From contig JBKEEC010000123.1 in the NCBI GenBank assembly GCA_047975785.1, forward strand, positions 1-16,769: a stretch of 16,769 bases of DNA. The letters run 5' to 3'. Below, one piece after another: positions 8,047-16,034 of this stretch. Below the pieces are notes generated by a model, which ran no database searches, was not told the origin of the DNA, and was given only the letters and a program-made list of their open reading frames with translations. This stretch comes from JACXVD01 sp047975785 (GTDB lineage Bacteria > Pseudomonadota > Alphaproteobacteria > Sphingomonadales > Sphingomonadaceae). The stretch's first letter is position 1, and every line of letters begins with the position of its first letter. The translations under genes were made by a program, and so were the position numbers.

Positions 8047-9330
8047 ATGAGCTTCCCCTGGGCCAAACATTACGAACCTACCAACCCGTTGATGCGCTAT
8101 TTTGACGAGAAGCTGCCTTTGCCGCGTCTTGTCTATAATGCTGTCGGCAAGGGTTATGAGTGTCCGCGCAACCTGTCCTATTTCTGGAACTTCGGTGTTC
8201 TGGCAGGCTTCTGCCTCGTATTGCAGATTGTTACCGGCATTATTCTTGCCATGCATTATGCCGCCAATGATGCCGTTGCCTTTGGCACGGTGGAACACAT
8301 TATGCGCGATGTGAACTGGGGCTGGATGCTGCGTTATGCCCATGCGAACGGGGCAAGCTTCTTCTTTCTCGTTATTTATGTTCATATTTTCCGTGGCTTC
8401 TATTACAGTTCCTACAAGCCGCCGCGCGAAATGGTGTGGCTGCTGGGTGTTGTGATCTTCCTGCTGATGATGGCTACCGGGTTTATGGGCTATGTGTTGC
8501 CCTGGGGCCAGATGAGCTTCTGGGGGGCCAAGGTTATTACAGGCCTGTTTGGCGCCATTCCGCTGGTGGGTGAGCCTTTGCAGATCTGGCTGCTGGGTGG
8601 CTATGCGCCGGATAATGCTGCGCTCAACCGCTTTTTCAGCCTCCATTTCCTGCTGCCTTTTGTAATTGCAGCAGTGGTGATCCTCCATATCTGGGCGCTG
8701 CATATTCCCGGCTCTTCCAACCCGACCGGGGTTGAGGTGAAAAGCGAAAGCGATACGATCCCGTTCCACCCCTATTACACCGCCAAGGATGGCTTCGGGC
8801 TGGGCGTTTTCCTGATTTTCTATTGTGCCTTTGTGTTCTTCCTGCCGAACTATCTCGGTCACCCGGACAATTATATCGAGGCCAACCCGCTTTCCACGCC
8901 TGCGCATATTGTGCCTGAATGGTATTTCTGGCCTTTCTACGCTATTTTGCGTGCTTTCACTTCTGACTTCTTCTTTATTCCGGCCAAGCTGATGGGTGTA
9001 TTGGCAATGTTCAGCGCCATTCTGGTGTGGTTTTTCCTGCCCTGGCTGGACAAATCGCCTGTGCGTAGCGGCAGCTATCGTCCGCTGTTCCGCAAGTTCT
9101 TCTGGTTCGGGCTGATGCCTGCCATGGCGGTGCTGTTCTATTGCGGCGGGGCAGCAGCAGAAGAACCCTATGTGATGCTGAGCCAGATCGCGACGGCTTA
9201 TTACTTCCTGCACTTCCTGGTGATCCTGCCACTTATCTCCTCGATAGAGAAGCCGGAGGCACTACCCTATTCCATCACCGAAGCGGTGTTGGGCAAGGAT
9301 GATGCAGCATCCCTTGAACCCGCAGAATGA
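8047..9330 (+). CDS. petB: Ubiquinol-cytochrome c reductase, cytochrome b subunit
   Basis: A 427-residue integral membrane protein carrying the quinol-oxidation (Qo) and quinone-reduction (Qi) sites and hemes bL and bH. The four axial histidines are H99 and H113 (RYAHANG and IYVHIFRG) and H200 and H214 (FSLHFLLPF and ILHIWALH). Each pair is 14 residues apart, as in mitochondrial cytochrome b. The Qo motif PEWY is at 290-293, and SSNPTG follows the fourth helix. It is full-length and single-chain rather than split into b6 and subunit IV. An AGGA-like ribosome site lies before the ATG. The next gene, petC, starts 29 bp after the stop. Confidence 0.98.
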   Translation: MSFPWAKHYEPTNPLMRYFDEKLPLPRLVYNAVGKGYECPRNLSYFWNFGVLAGFCLVLQIVTGIILAMHYAANDAVAFGTVEHIMRDVNWGWMLRYAHANGASFFFLVIYVHIFRGFYYSSYKPPREMVWLLGVVIFLLMMATGFMGYVLPWGQMSFWGAKVITGLFGAIPLVGEPLQIWLLGGYAPDNAALNRFFSLHFLLPFVIAAVVILHIWALHIPGSSNPTGVEVKSESDTIPFHPYYTAKDGFGLGVFLIFYCAFVFFLPNYLGHPDNYIEANPLSTPAHIVPEWYFWPFYAILRAFTSDFFFIPAKLMGVLAMFSAILVWFFLPWLDKSPVRSGSYRPLFRKFFWFGLMPAMAVLFYCGGAAAEEPYVMLSQIATAYYFLHFLVILPLISSIEKPEALPYSITEAVLGKDDAASLEPAE

Positions 9331-9359
9331 ACTGACAGGACTAAGAGAAAGACAAGACC

Positions 9360-10226
9360 ATGATCCGCCTTTTCGGAATGCTTGCCGGCCTGTTCTTCAC
9401 CCTTGCGGTGCTGTGGGCCTTCGTTAATGGCGCGGGGACAGTGATCTCCGAAGGTCAGCTTAAGGAAGCGACCGCCGAACACGAGTTTCATCTTCACCCT
9501 GAAAAGGTGAAATACAGCTTTAACGGACCATTCGGCACGTGGGACTATGCGCAGCTCCAGCGTGGCTTTCAGGTCTATCGTGAAGTATGCTCCGCATGTC
9601 ACAGCCTGAAATTCGTGGCTTTCCGTGATCTTGAGCAGATCGGCTATAGTGAGGCACAGGTGAAAGCACTTGCCGCCAGCTTCCAGGTGCCGGGGATTGA
9701 CCCGAACACAGGGGAAGACAATCTGCGCCCCGGATTGCCGACAGATTATTTCCCGTCACCCTATCCCAATAGTGTTGCGGCTGCTGCGGCAAACAACAAT
9801 GCCATTCCGCCTGACCTGTCGCTGATGACAAAGGCGCGGCATGACGGGACGAACTATGTTCATGCCCTGCTGACCGGATACCGTGCGCAACCGGCAAAGC
9901 TGTTGAAGGAATTTCCGGATTCCAAAACACCGGCCGGGCTGCATTACAACCCGTATTTCGCCAATCTCAACCTGGCGATGGCTCCGCCGCTTACTGCAGA
10001 TGGACAGGTATCTTATGCAGAAGGCAATCCTGAGCCGACGATAGATCAGATGTCAAAGGATGTTGCCGCGTTCCTTACCTGGACGGCAGAACCGAAACTG
10101 GTAAAGCGCCGTCAGACCGGCTGGCCTGTGCTTGGTTTCCTGCTTTTTGCAACCATTCTGGCCTATCTTGCCAAGCAGCAAATCTGGGCGGACAAGAAGC
10201 CAAAGAAGGGCAAGAAAGCCGAATAA
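9360..10226 (+). CDS. petC: Ubiquinol-cytochrome c reductase, cytochrome c1 subunit
   Basis: A 288-residue membrane-anchored c-type cytochrome that takes electrons from the Rieske centre and hands them to soluble cytochrome c in the periplasm. An N-terminal hydrophobic stretch (about residues 6-22) acts as signal, the heme-binding CSACH is at 77-81, and the sixth ligand is probably M207 in LNLAMAPPL. A C-terminal helix at about 254-272 anchors it, followed by a very lysine-rich tail. The length fits the alphaproteobacterial c1 family, in which c1 is separate from cytochrome b. It is the last gene of petABC and is followed by an intrinsic terminator. Confidence 0.97.
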   Translation: MIRLFGMLAGLFFTLAVLWAFVNGAGTVISEGQLKEATAEHEFHLHPEKVKYSFNGPFGTWDYAQLQRGFQVYREVCSACHSLKFVAFRDLEQIGYSEAQVKALAASFQVPGIDPNTGEDNLRPGLPTDYFPSPYPNSVAAAAANNNAIPPDLSLMTKARHDGTNYVHALLTGYRAQPAKLLKEFPDSKTPAGLHYNPYFANLNLAMAPPLTADGQVSYAEGNPEPTIDQMSKDVAAFLTWTAEPKLVKRRQTGWPVLGFLLFATILAYLAKQQIWADKKPKKGKKAE

Positions 10227-10291
10227 CAGGTAAATACCAAGGCTATAATGATCCGCTGCGTTGCAGTGTAACAATAATGATAATGTGTTTG

Positions 10292-10333
10292 TAGCGGTGT
10301 GCGTAATGACTGGATTACGTGCGCCGCTATTTT
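10292..10333 (+). terminator. Rho-independent terminator after petC
   Basis: TAGCGGTGTGCGTAAT (10292-10307) pairs with ATTACGTGCGCCGCTA (10314-10329) as a 16-bp stem with three G-U wobbles. The loop is 6 nt (GACTGG) and four T residues follow (10330-10333). It starts 65 bp after the petC stop and fits the end of the bc1 operon. The U-tract is short, so efficiency is uncertain. Confidence 0.7.
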
Positions 10334-10450
10334 CATGCGTAATCGCATTGCGTGCCAGAAAAGCGGACATCTATTTCTGAGAATGCTTTACAGGCTTGCG
10401 CAAAAATCTCGCTCTCGCCAATTGCCCAAAACAGGTTTATCGGCCCTGAT

Positions 10451-11797
10451 ATGACTACGCGCACCCGTTTTGCCCCGTCGCCGACCGGACGGCTTCATGT
10501 TGGCAATATTCGCACTGCCCTGCATAACTGGCTGCTGGCCAGACAAAGGGGCGGAGAATTTCTGCTGCGGATTGATGATACCGATAGTGCCCGTAGCGAA
10601 GACCGTTATATTACTTCTATCCGGCAGGATCTGGCCTGGCTTGGCCTGTCACCGGATGGAGAAGAAAGACAGTCGGACCGGCTGGATCATTACGAAGCCG
10701 CCTTTGCTCGTCTGCAGGAGGCGGGCAGGCTCTATCCTTGCTATGAGACTTCGCAGGAACTGGAGCTTAAACGCAAGATCCTGCTTGGCCGGGGGAAGCC
10801 GCCCATTTATGATCGTGCAGCCCTGTCACTGAGTGCAGGGCAGCGCGCTGAAAAAGAGGCGCAAGGCATCTCTCCCCACTGGCGCTTCCTGCTCGATCAT
10901 GATGAAGCGATTGAATGGGAAGATGGCATCCGCGGCGCGCAAAAATTTGACCCTGCGCAGTTGTCTGACCCGGTTGTGCGCCGTGCTGACGGGTCATGGC
11001 TCTATATGTTGCCCAGCGCGGTTGATGATATTGCCATGAACATTACCGACATTTTGCGCGGGGAGGATCACGTTTCCAATACTGCCGTTCAAATTCAGAT
11101 GTTTACCGCACTTGATGCTGCACCTCCTGCTTTTGCGCATGAGGCATTGCTGGTTGGGAGTGAGGGCAAACTGTCCAAGCGGCTGGGTGCATTGGGGTGC
11201 GAGAGTTTTCACGAACGGGGGATTGAGCCGGAAGCATTGATTGCCCTGCTCGCCCGGATTGGCACAGCTCTTCCGATAGAGCCAATTGCTGCGCGGCAAA
11301 CCCTTGTAAATACGTTTGATTTGTCCAGCTTCTCCCGTGCTCCGGCGCGGTTTGACGATGCGGAACTGGAGCGTTTGAACACTGCAATCATTCACCAGCT
11401 TACTTTTGCAGATGTGCAAAATCGTCTGCCTGCGGGGCTGCCTGAAGGTCTGGATGAAACGGCTTGGAATACACTACGCCCGAATCTGATTGTGCTGAGC
11501 GATATCTATTCATGGTGGGAAGTTGTCACCGGTCCGGTCACTGGACCGGAATTTGATGAGGATACACGGCAGTTTCTGAAGCAGGCAGTGCAGGAACTGG
11601 ACTGGAGCAGCGCAGACCCCTGGCATGAGTTGACCAACAGGCTCAAGGCCTCAACCGGGCGCAAGGGCAAGTCGCTGTTTTTACCTTTGCGTCAGGCTCT
11701 GACCGGGATGGATCACGGGCCGGATATGAAAGATCTCTTGCCTCTGATCGGAGAGGGGGAAGCGCGCAGGCGACTTGCATCGGCTGCTTCTACCTGA
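10451..11797 (+). CDS. gltX: Glutamyl-tRNA synthetase (alphaproteobacterial short type)
   Basis: A 448-residue class I aminoacyl-tRNA synthetase that charges tRNA(Glu), and probably tRNA(Gln) in organisms using the GatCAB amidotransferase. The HIGH-like motif is HVGN at 16-19 after FAPSPTG, and the KMSKS-like motif is KLSKR at 240-244. A C-terminal anticodon-binding part with LKASTGRKGKSLFLPLR and ALTGMDHGP motifs closes the protein; its length excludes a GluQ-type truncated paralogue (about 300 residues). The start at ATG 10451 gives MTTRTRFAPSPTG, the standard N-terminus; I see no good Shine-Dalgarno site before it. Many alphaproteobacteria carry a second GluRS, and this sequence is of the HVGNIRTALHNW subtype. 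Whether a second copy exists cannot be seen here. Confidence 0.95.
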   Translation: MTTRTRFAPSPTGRLHVGNIRTALHNWLLARQRGGEFLLRIDDTDSARSEDRYITSIRQDLAWLGLSPDGEERQSDRLDHYEAAFARLQEAGRLYPCYETSQELELKRKILLGRGKPPIYDRAALSLSAGQRAEKEAQGISPHWRFLLDHDEAIEWEDGIRGAQKFDPAQLSDPVVRRADGSWLYMLPSAVDDIAMNITDILRGEDHVSNTAVQIQMFTALDAAPPAFAHEALLVGSEGKLSKRLGALGCESFHERGIEPEALIALLARIGTALPIEPIAARQTLVNTFDLSSFSRAPARFDDAELERLNTAIIHQLTFADVQNRLPAGLPEGLDETAWNTLRPNLIVLSDIYSWWEVVTGPVTGPEFDEDTRQFLKQAVQELDWSSADPWHELTNRLKASTGRKGKSLFLPLRQALTGMDHGPDMKDLLPLIGEGEARRRLASAAST

Positions 11798-11819
11798 AGC
11801 ATCTGCCTGGAGAGTGTAA

Positions 11820-12557
11820 TCAGGGCTGCACGACAACCCAGCGCAAGGGTTGTTCAGAAGCTTCGCTGCGCAAGGCTTCGTTGGCCGTCCACAGCACCCA
11901 GGGGCGGCCAGCATAATCGGGCTGGAACCGTGTGCGTGTCAGCCACAGATTGCGATCCAGCTTCGGGGCCAGATGATAGGCGCTTTCAAAATCCGGCATG
12001 ATCTTGAGTATCGCCGGCCGTCCGGCGTGATTTTCTATCTGGTTGATCAGGGTCATCAGCTCGCTTTCAACCGCCGCCTCATTGACGCGCTGTGGGCAAT
12101 CTCTGGCGGTGCCGGATAATTCAATAACCGGAGGCAGCATATCCTTGCCGCGCGGCACAATGACGACGAAGTTGGCAGATTGTCCGTCCGCCATCACGCA
12201 GGGGTCAAAATGATGCACCGCCCCGACTTTGAGCCCGGCCTCCTGTGCGGCGGCCAGATTGGTCAAGAATGCGGAATCGCGGCCTTTCTCTCCGGTGCTG
12301 GCATCAATATAGGCAAACTGTCCGCCAAGTGCCCGCACGGTATGAAAATGAACATTGCCATCGGCAGCGCCCACTTCAACCCCCTGATCAGGGTAGAGGC
12401 TGCGGTCCGGCATCCAGTGGGCAAGATACCACCAATACCAGAAGGCGCCGCCAATTGTTGCCAGCACTAGCGCGCCCAGAATCCGCCAGCGCCATGCTTT
12501 CCAGCCGGCACCGCGTGATGTGCGCGATTTGCTTGATTTTGTGCGCCCCCGCACCAT
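11820..12557 (-). CDS. Membrane-anchored GH25 (lysozyme)-like protein, catalytic residues apparently lost
   Basis: A 245-residue protein with a basic N-terminus and one membrane helix at about 27-45, so the rest should lie in the periplasm. The body has the GH25 (Lyz-like) layout: GVEVGAADG near 59-67, FAYIDASTGEKGRD, NLAAAQEAGLKVGAVHHF, a QSANFVVIVP segment and LPPVIELSG at 141-149. In typical GH25 enzymes the first segment is GVDVS and the last is a (V/L)D(I/L)E motif holding the acid/base. Here the corresponding positions read E61 and E146-x-S148, and the late WQY-type segment reads WVLWTANE. I therefore read it as a catalytically impaired GH25-like protein, perhaps a glycan-binding or scaffold role; this is inference by eye alignment. 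GGA 7 nt upstream supports ATG 12557. The UPF0262 gene ends 11 bp upstream. Confidence 0.72.
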   Translation of the reverse strand: MVRGRTKSSKSRTSRGAGWKAWRWRILGALVLATIGGAFWYWWYLAHWMPDRSLYPDQGVEVGAADGNVHFHTVRALGGQFAYIDASTGEKGRDSAFLTNLAAAQEAGLKVGAVHHFDPCVMADGQSANFVVIVPRGKDMLPPVIELSGTARDCPQRVNEAAVESELMTLINQIENHAGRPAILKIMPDFESAYHLAPKLDRNLWLTRTRFQPDYAGRPWVLWTANEALRSEASEQPLRWVVVQP

Positions 12558-12568
12558 TATTATTCCAT

Positions 12569-13051
12569 CTATCCCTTGATATGCAGCACGCAGATGAGTG
12601 TAAACAGCCGCCGGGCGGTTGCAAAATCGGTTTCTACCTTGCCTTCAAGTCTCTCCATCAACAGTTCTGCCGCATTATTGTGGATTCCGCGCCGGGCCAT
12701 ATCAATGGTTTCAATTTCGGCAGCCGTCGCCTTGCGGATCGCCTGATAGTAACTGTCACATATAGCAAAATATTCACGAATCGGACGACGAAAACGGGCC
12801 AGTCCCAACAGCAGCATTTCCAGTGGCTGCTGTTGTTCATCACGGATATCCATGGCGAGTCGTCCGTCCCGCACTGCCAGCTGCAGATTATATGGCCCCT
12901 CATGCCCCGCCTCTGCCGGGCGCACGGGACGAAAGCTGTTTTCCTCGATCAGATCAAAGATCGCCACGCGTCGCTCTTGCTCGATATCGGCGTTGCGCCA
13001 GATAATCGTTTCCTCGTCGAGACTGATATTTGCAATCCGGTATTCGGCCAT
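12569..13051 (-). CDS. UPF0262 family protein, function unknown
   Basis: A 160-residue soluble protein of the UPF0262 family, which is conserved in alphaproteobacteria and has no assigned function. The start is placed at ATG 13051 (MAEYRIANISLDE), the usual family N-terminus; an ATG 39 bp upstream adds only non-conserved residues. The sequence has no signal peptide, membrane helix or recognisable catalytic motif. Its middle is rich in charged residues (QERRVAIFDL, RFRRPIREYF), and a helical C-terminal region has MERLEGKVETDFATARRLF. It is the first gene of a unit with the GH25-like gene and is divergent from dnaB across 116 bp. The neighbourhood hints at a link to the cell cycle or envelope, without proof. 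Confidence 0.88.
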   Translation of the reverse strand: MAEYRIANISLDEETIIWRNADIEQERRVAIFDLIEENSFRPVRPAEAGHEGPYNLQLAVRDGRLAMDIRDEQQQPLEMLLLGLARFRRPIREYFAICDSYYQAIRKATAAEIETIDMARRGIHNNAAELLMERLEGKVETDFATARRLFTLICVLHIKG

Positions 13052-13111
13052 GATCGGATTGCTTTCGCAGAAAACCCCCCTTCCGGGCAAGCACTTCGCA
13101 CAGCTTCCCCA

Positions 13112-13120
13112 CTATCCACA
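13112..13120 (+). promoter_or_regulatory. Near-consensus DnaA box upstream of dnaB
   Basis: CTATCCACA differs from the TTATCCACA consensus at one base and sits 48 bp before the dnaB start in the shared UPF0262/dnaB region. A site with one mismatch is expected several times by chance in a window this long, so only its location makes it worth noting. Confidence 0.25.
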
Positions 13121-13167
13121 GGCCAGTGCGACAATCCTGCACTTGCCAGAGCCTCCCTTTCCGGCCC

Positions 13168-14688
13168 ATGGCGTCATTTATGGAAGCTCAGGAACTATTG
13201 ACCCGCCCGGCAGAAACAGGTGTGGCGCCACGCACATTGCCCTCCAATATCGAGGCGGAAGCCGCGTTTCTGGGTGCGGTGCTGATCGATAACCGGGTGC
13301 TGGAAGAATTGCCTGTTCCGATTCGGCCCGAGCATTTTTTCGAACCACTGCACGGACGTGTCTATGACAGGATTCTGACCCTGCAGGATCGCGCCGCAGT
13401 CGTGACGCCGGTTACGCTCAAGCCCTATTTCGAATCGGATGAGGCGTTGCAGCAGCTTGGGGGCATCACCTATCTGGCGCAGCTTACCGCAGACGGACAG
13501 GGGTTGCTGGCTCCGCGCGAACTGGCGGAACAGATATATAATCTGGCATTGCTGCGTGAACTTGTCAGCGTGGGGCGCAATCTGGTCGAATCAGCACTCG
13601 ATACGAGCGAGGATGTGGCGCCATTACAGCAGATTGAAAATGCCGAATCTGCCCTGTTCAATGTTGCCGAAGGTGCAGCCAGCAGCAATGAGGCGCAGAG
13701 CCTGCGTGGTGCGACAACCACGGCGCTGCAAATGATTGAGAAGGCGCTTAATTCAGGCGGACATAGTGCGGGCAAGACAACCGGCCTTACTACACTGAAT
13801 GAGAAAATCGGCGGCTTGCACGATTCTGACCTGATTATTCTTGCCGGTCGGCCAGGCATGGGCAAAAGTTCGCTTGCTACCAATATCGCCTATAATTGCG
13901 CCAGCCGTCTGATGCGTGATCAGGCCGACAATATCGAAAATTCTGTCGGCTCGGCTGTCGCCATTTTCAATCTGGAAATGAGCGCAGACCAGCTTGCCAC
14001 CCGTATCCTTGCCGAAGCAGCAGAAATCAGCTCGGAATCGCTACGTATGGGCAAGATCAGCCGCGAGGAATTCCAGCAGCTTTCCTTCGCCAGCCAGCGG
14101 CTTGCCGAATTGCCACTTTATATTGATGACACGCCGGCCCTGTCCATTGCGGCCCTGCGCACCCGTGCCCGGCGGCTAAAGCGCAAACACAATATCGGGC
14201 TGATCATTGTTGACTATTTGCAATTGCTGCAAGGCTCCAACCGCGCGAGCGATAACCGCGTCAATGAAATATCGGAAATCAGCCGGGGGTTGAAAACTCT
14301 GGCAAAGGAGCTTCACGTGCCGGTGATTGCCCTGTCGCAGCTTTCCCGTGCGGTTGAACAGCGCGATGACAAGCGGCCCATGCTTTCTGACCTGAGGGAA
14401 TCCGGATCGATCGAGCAGGATGCGGATATGGTCTGGTTTATTTACCGCGAGGATTACTACGTCGCCTCGCGTGAGCCAAAGCGCCCGGTCGAGACAGATG
14501 ATGTCAAGGTGCATGAAGCGCATGAAGCATGGGCACGGGAGATGGAACAGGTTTTCGGTCTGGCCGAGCTGATCGTTGCCAAGCAGCGCCATGGCGCTAC
14601 CGGCAAGATTCGTTTGCGCTTTGAGCCGCGGATTACGCGCTTTTCCGACCTTGCAGAGGACGATCGGCGCTCAAGCGGATATGATTGA
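13168..14688 (+). CDS. dnaB: Replicative DNA helicase DnaB
   Basis: A 506-residue hexameric replicative helicase that unwinds the parental duplex ahead of the fork in the 5'-3' direction. The N-terminal all-helical domain begins with the usual LPSNIEAEAAFLGAVL. Walker A GRPGMGKSS is at 227-235, with K233. Walker B hydrophobic stretch LIIVDYLQLL ends at D349, and the DLRESGSIEQDAD switch and KQRHGATG motifs are present. About 15 extra residues between the Walker A helix and FNLEMS (near RDQADNIENSVG) are commonly seen in alphaproteobacterial DnaB. There are two nearby ATGs (13168 and 13180) with no strong ribosome site; I took the first. No intein or insertion is seen. It is convergent with the PLD gene. 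Confidence 0.97.
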   Translation: MASFMEAQELLTRPAETGVAPRTLPSNIEAEAAFLGAVLIDNRVLEELPVPIRPEHFFEPLHGRVYDRILTLQDRAAVVTPVTLKPYFESDEALQQLGGITYLAQLTADGQGLLAPRELAEQIYNLALLRELVSVGRNLVESALDTSEDVAPLQQIENAESALFNVAEGAASSNEAQSLRGATTTALQMIEKALNSGGHSAGKTTGLTTLNEKIGGLHDSDLIILAGRPGMGKSSLATNIAYNCASRLMRDQADNIENSVGSAVAIFNLEMSADQLATRILAEAAEISSESLRMGKISREEFQQLSFASQRLAELPLYIDDTPALSIAALRTRARRLKRKHNIGLIIVDYLQLLQGSNRASDNRVNEISEISRGLKTLAKELHVPVIALSQLSRAVEQRDDKRPMLSDLRESGSIEQDADMVWFIYREDYYVASREPKRPVETDDVKVHEAHEAWAREMEQVFGLAELIVAKQRHGATGKIRLRFEPRITRFSDLAEDDRRSSGYD

Positions 14689-14693
14689 TGCCA

Positions 14694-14719
14694 GGATACA
14701 CAAGTATCAATGTGTATCC
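14694..14719. terminator. Hairpin between convergent dnaB and PLD genes, probably bidirectional
   Basis: GGATACACA (14694-14702) and TGTGTATCC (14711-14719) make a perfect 9-bp stem around an 8-nt loop, starting 5 bp after the dnaB stop. The stem overlaps the last codons and stop (14707-14709 on the - strand) of the PLD gene. There is no T-tract on either side, so classic intrinsic termination is weakly supported; it may instead protect the 3' end. Confidence 0.45.
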
Positions 14720-15906
14720 CGGTCATTGAGGCGGCGGGCGGCCGTATAATCCAGCACGGAAATCAGAAACCAGCCAAGCTGGCCATATAGATGCGCCAGC
14801 ACGCCACTGCGCCTGCGGTAAAGATCGCGGGTAATCTGTTCGCTCTGCAGAGCAAGGTCATCGATAAACTGGCGCATTCGAAGCGCCAGTTCGGCATCAT
14901 CAATACGCAGCATCAGTTCCAGATTGATCCGGATGGAGCGCATATCGAAATTGGCGCTGCCCAAATAGGTCATGTCATCGACAACGGCCAGTTTCATATG
15001 AAGCTTTTGCGGTAAATATTCGAATATCTGCACCCCGCAACGGAGCAGCCCGCCATAGATCAGCCTTGCGGCAGCAATCGTCGTGCGATTATCGGATTTT
15101 CCTGCCATAATCAGCCGTGCAGTGCCATTTCTGCCAATATTGCGGATGAACCGGCGGAAACTGCGGGGGGGTGAAAAATACGCCATCACCAGATCCAGCC
15201 GTGAAGCGCGCATCAGATCGCGGCGAATCCGTCTTGCCCAGCTATTGGGAACACGGGTCGGCCCACCCAGAAGAAGACGCACGGGGCCGGTGCCGGGGTT
15301 CCATTCGCGCAATATCCGTCTGATGGTCATCAATTGCGCTTTCGGGTCACAGGTCCATTGTTCCAGCAGGTCAAACCAGCGGACGAAATCCGCTACCGCT
15401 TTTCCGCGCAATTGCACTGCCAGATCGCACCAGCCCTTGTCCTGAGGGGGCTGGAAGTAAGGCTGTGCAATATTGACCCCGCCTGTGAAAACCTCGGCAT
15501 CATCTGCAATCAGGAATTTCTGGTGATTGCGAATCAGGTAGCGGACATTCCATCGGGCATTGAACAGGAAAAACCTTCCGCCCTGTTCTACTATGGGCAT
15601 GAAAAAGTCCGTCGCAGCATCAGTCCCGAAACGGTCAACAATCACGCACACATCGACCCCGCGCGCAGCGGCGTTGGCCAAGGCATCGCGTAACCGGATT
15701 CCGGCATTATCATTCTGGAACATATAGAAAAACAGATGCACGGACCGGGTGGCGCGGTTCACCATATCCAGCAATATGGCAAAACGCTCTTTTCCGTGGG
15801 GGATAAAGAGAAAATCGGTTCCGTGAACACTTGCGGTAAAACTGCGCAGTGCCGGATGGGTATTATCTGTATTGCCTGCCGCTTCCGGGGAGAGGTTCTC
15901 AGCCAT
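14707..15906 (-). CDS. Phospholipase D-like / cardiolipin synthase-like protein with two HKD motifs
   Basis: A 399-residue PLD-superfamily enzyme with two intact HxKx4D sites: H128-K130-D135 in NHQKFLIAD and H303-K305-D310 in LHMKLAVVD. Each is followed by the usual GG-N-A or GS-N-D continuation (TGGVNIA and LGSANFD). The two sites combine into one active site that transfers phosphatidyl groups through a phosphohistidine. There is no N-terminal membrane pair as in ClsA; the layout resembles ClsB-type cardiolipin synthases. The start ATG at 15906 gives MAENLSPEAAG; no better upstream start is visible. It is divergent from rpoZ. Phosphatidylglycerol or phosphatidylethanolamine as substrate is inferred from the family; a hydrolytic phospholipase is the alternative. 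Confidence 0.85.
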   Translation of the reverse strand: MAENLSPEAAGNTDNTHPALRSFTASVHGTDFLFIPHGKERFAILLDMVNRATRSVHLFFYMFQNDNAGIRLRDALANAAARGVDVCVIVDRFGTDAATDFFMPIVEQGGRFFLFNARWNVRYLIRNHQKFLIADDAEVFTGGVNIAQPYFQPPQDKGWCDLAVQLRGKAVADFVRWFDLLEQWTCDPKAQLMTIRRILREWNPGTGPVRLLLGGPTRVPNSWARRIRRDLMRASRLDLVMAYFSPPRSFRRFIRNIGRNGTARLIMAGKSDNRTTIAAARLIYGGLLRCGVQIFEYLPQKLHMKLAVVDDMTYLGSANFDMRSIRINLELMLRIDDAELALRMRQFIDDLALQSEQITRDLYRRRSGVLAHLYGQLGWFLISVLDYTAARRLNDRDTH

Positions 15907-15968
15907 CGTCCGTTCTCAATGGCGTGGAACATGCCGCACTGCAAGCCTGCCCGACCGGGCAGATTATC

Positions 15969-15997
15969 TTGACTCTGTGCAGCCATGCTCATAAAGC
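15969..15997 (+). promoter_or_regulatory. Possible sigma70-type promoter of rpoZ
   Basis: TTGACT (15969-15974) is a good -35 match, followed after 17 nt by TAAAGC (15992-15997), a poor -10; CATAAA at 15990-15995 is an alternative -10 with a 15-nt spacer. A 6-bp palindrome, TGCCCG-AC-CGGGCA (15948-15961), lies just upstream. Confidence 0.3.
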
Positions 15998-16034
15998 CCG
16001 CAACTTACTTGAAAACTGATGTAGCGGAGTGCCC

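Noticed and set aside
7927..9213. 428-codon open frame on the minus strand opposite petA/petB
   Set aside because: Lies entirely antisense to petB, whose heme ligands and motifs are intact; the translation is His/Gln-rich without any family mark.
11798..11819. Possible terminator between convergent gltX and GH25-like genes
   Set aside because: Only 22 nt and no convincing inverted repeat.
12245..13201. 318-codon open frame on the plus strand across the GH25-like and UPF0262 genes
   Set aside because: Antisense to two genes with family matches and shifts across their junction; composition unlike a protein.
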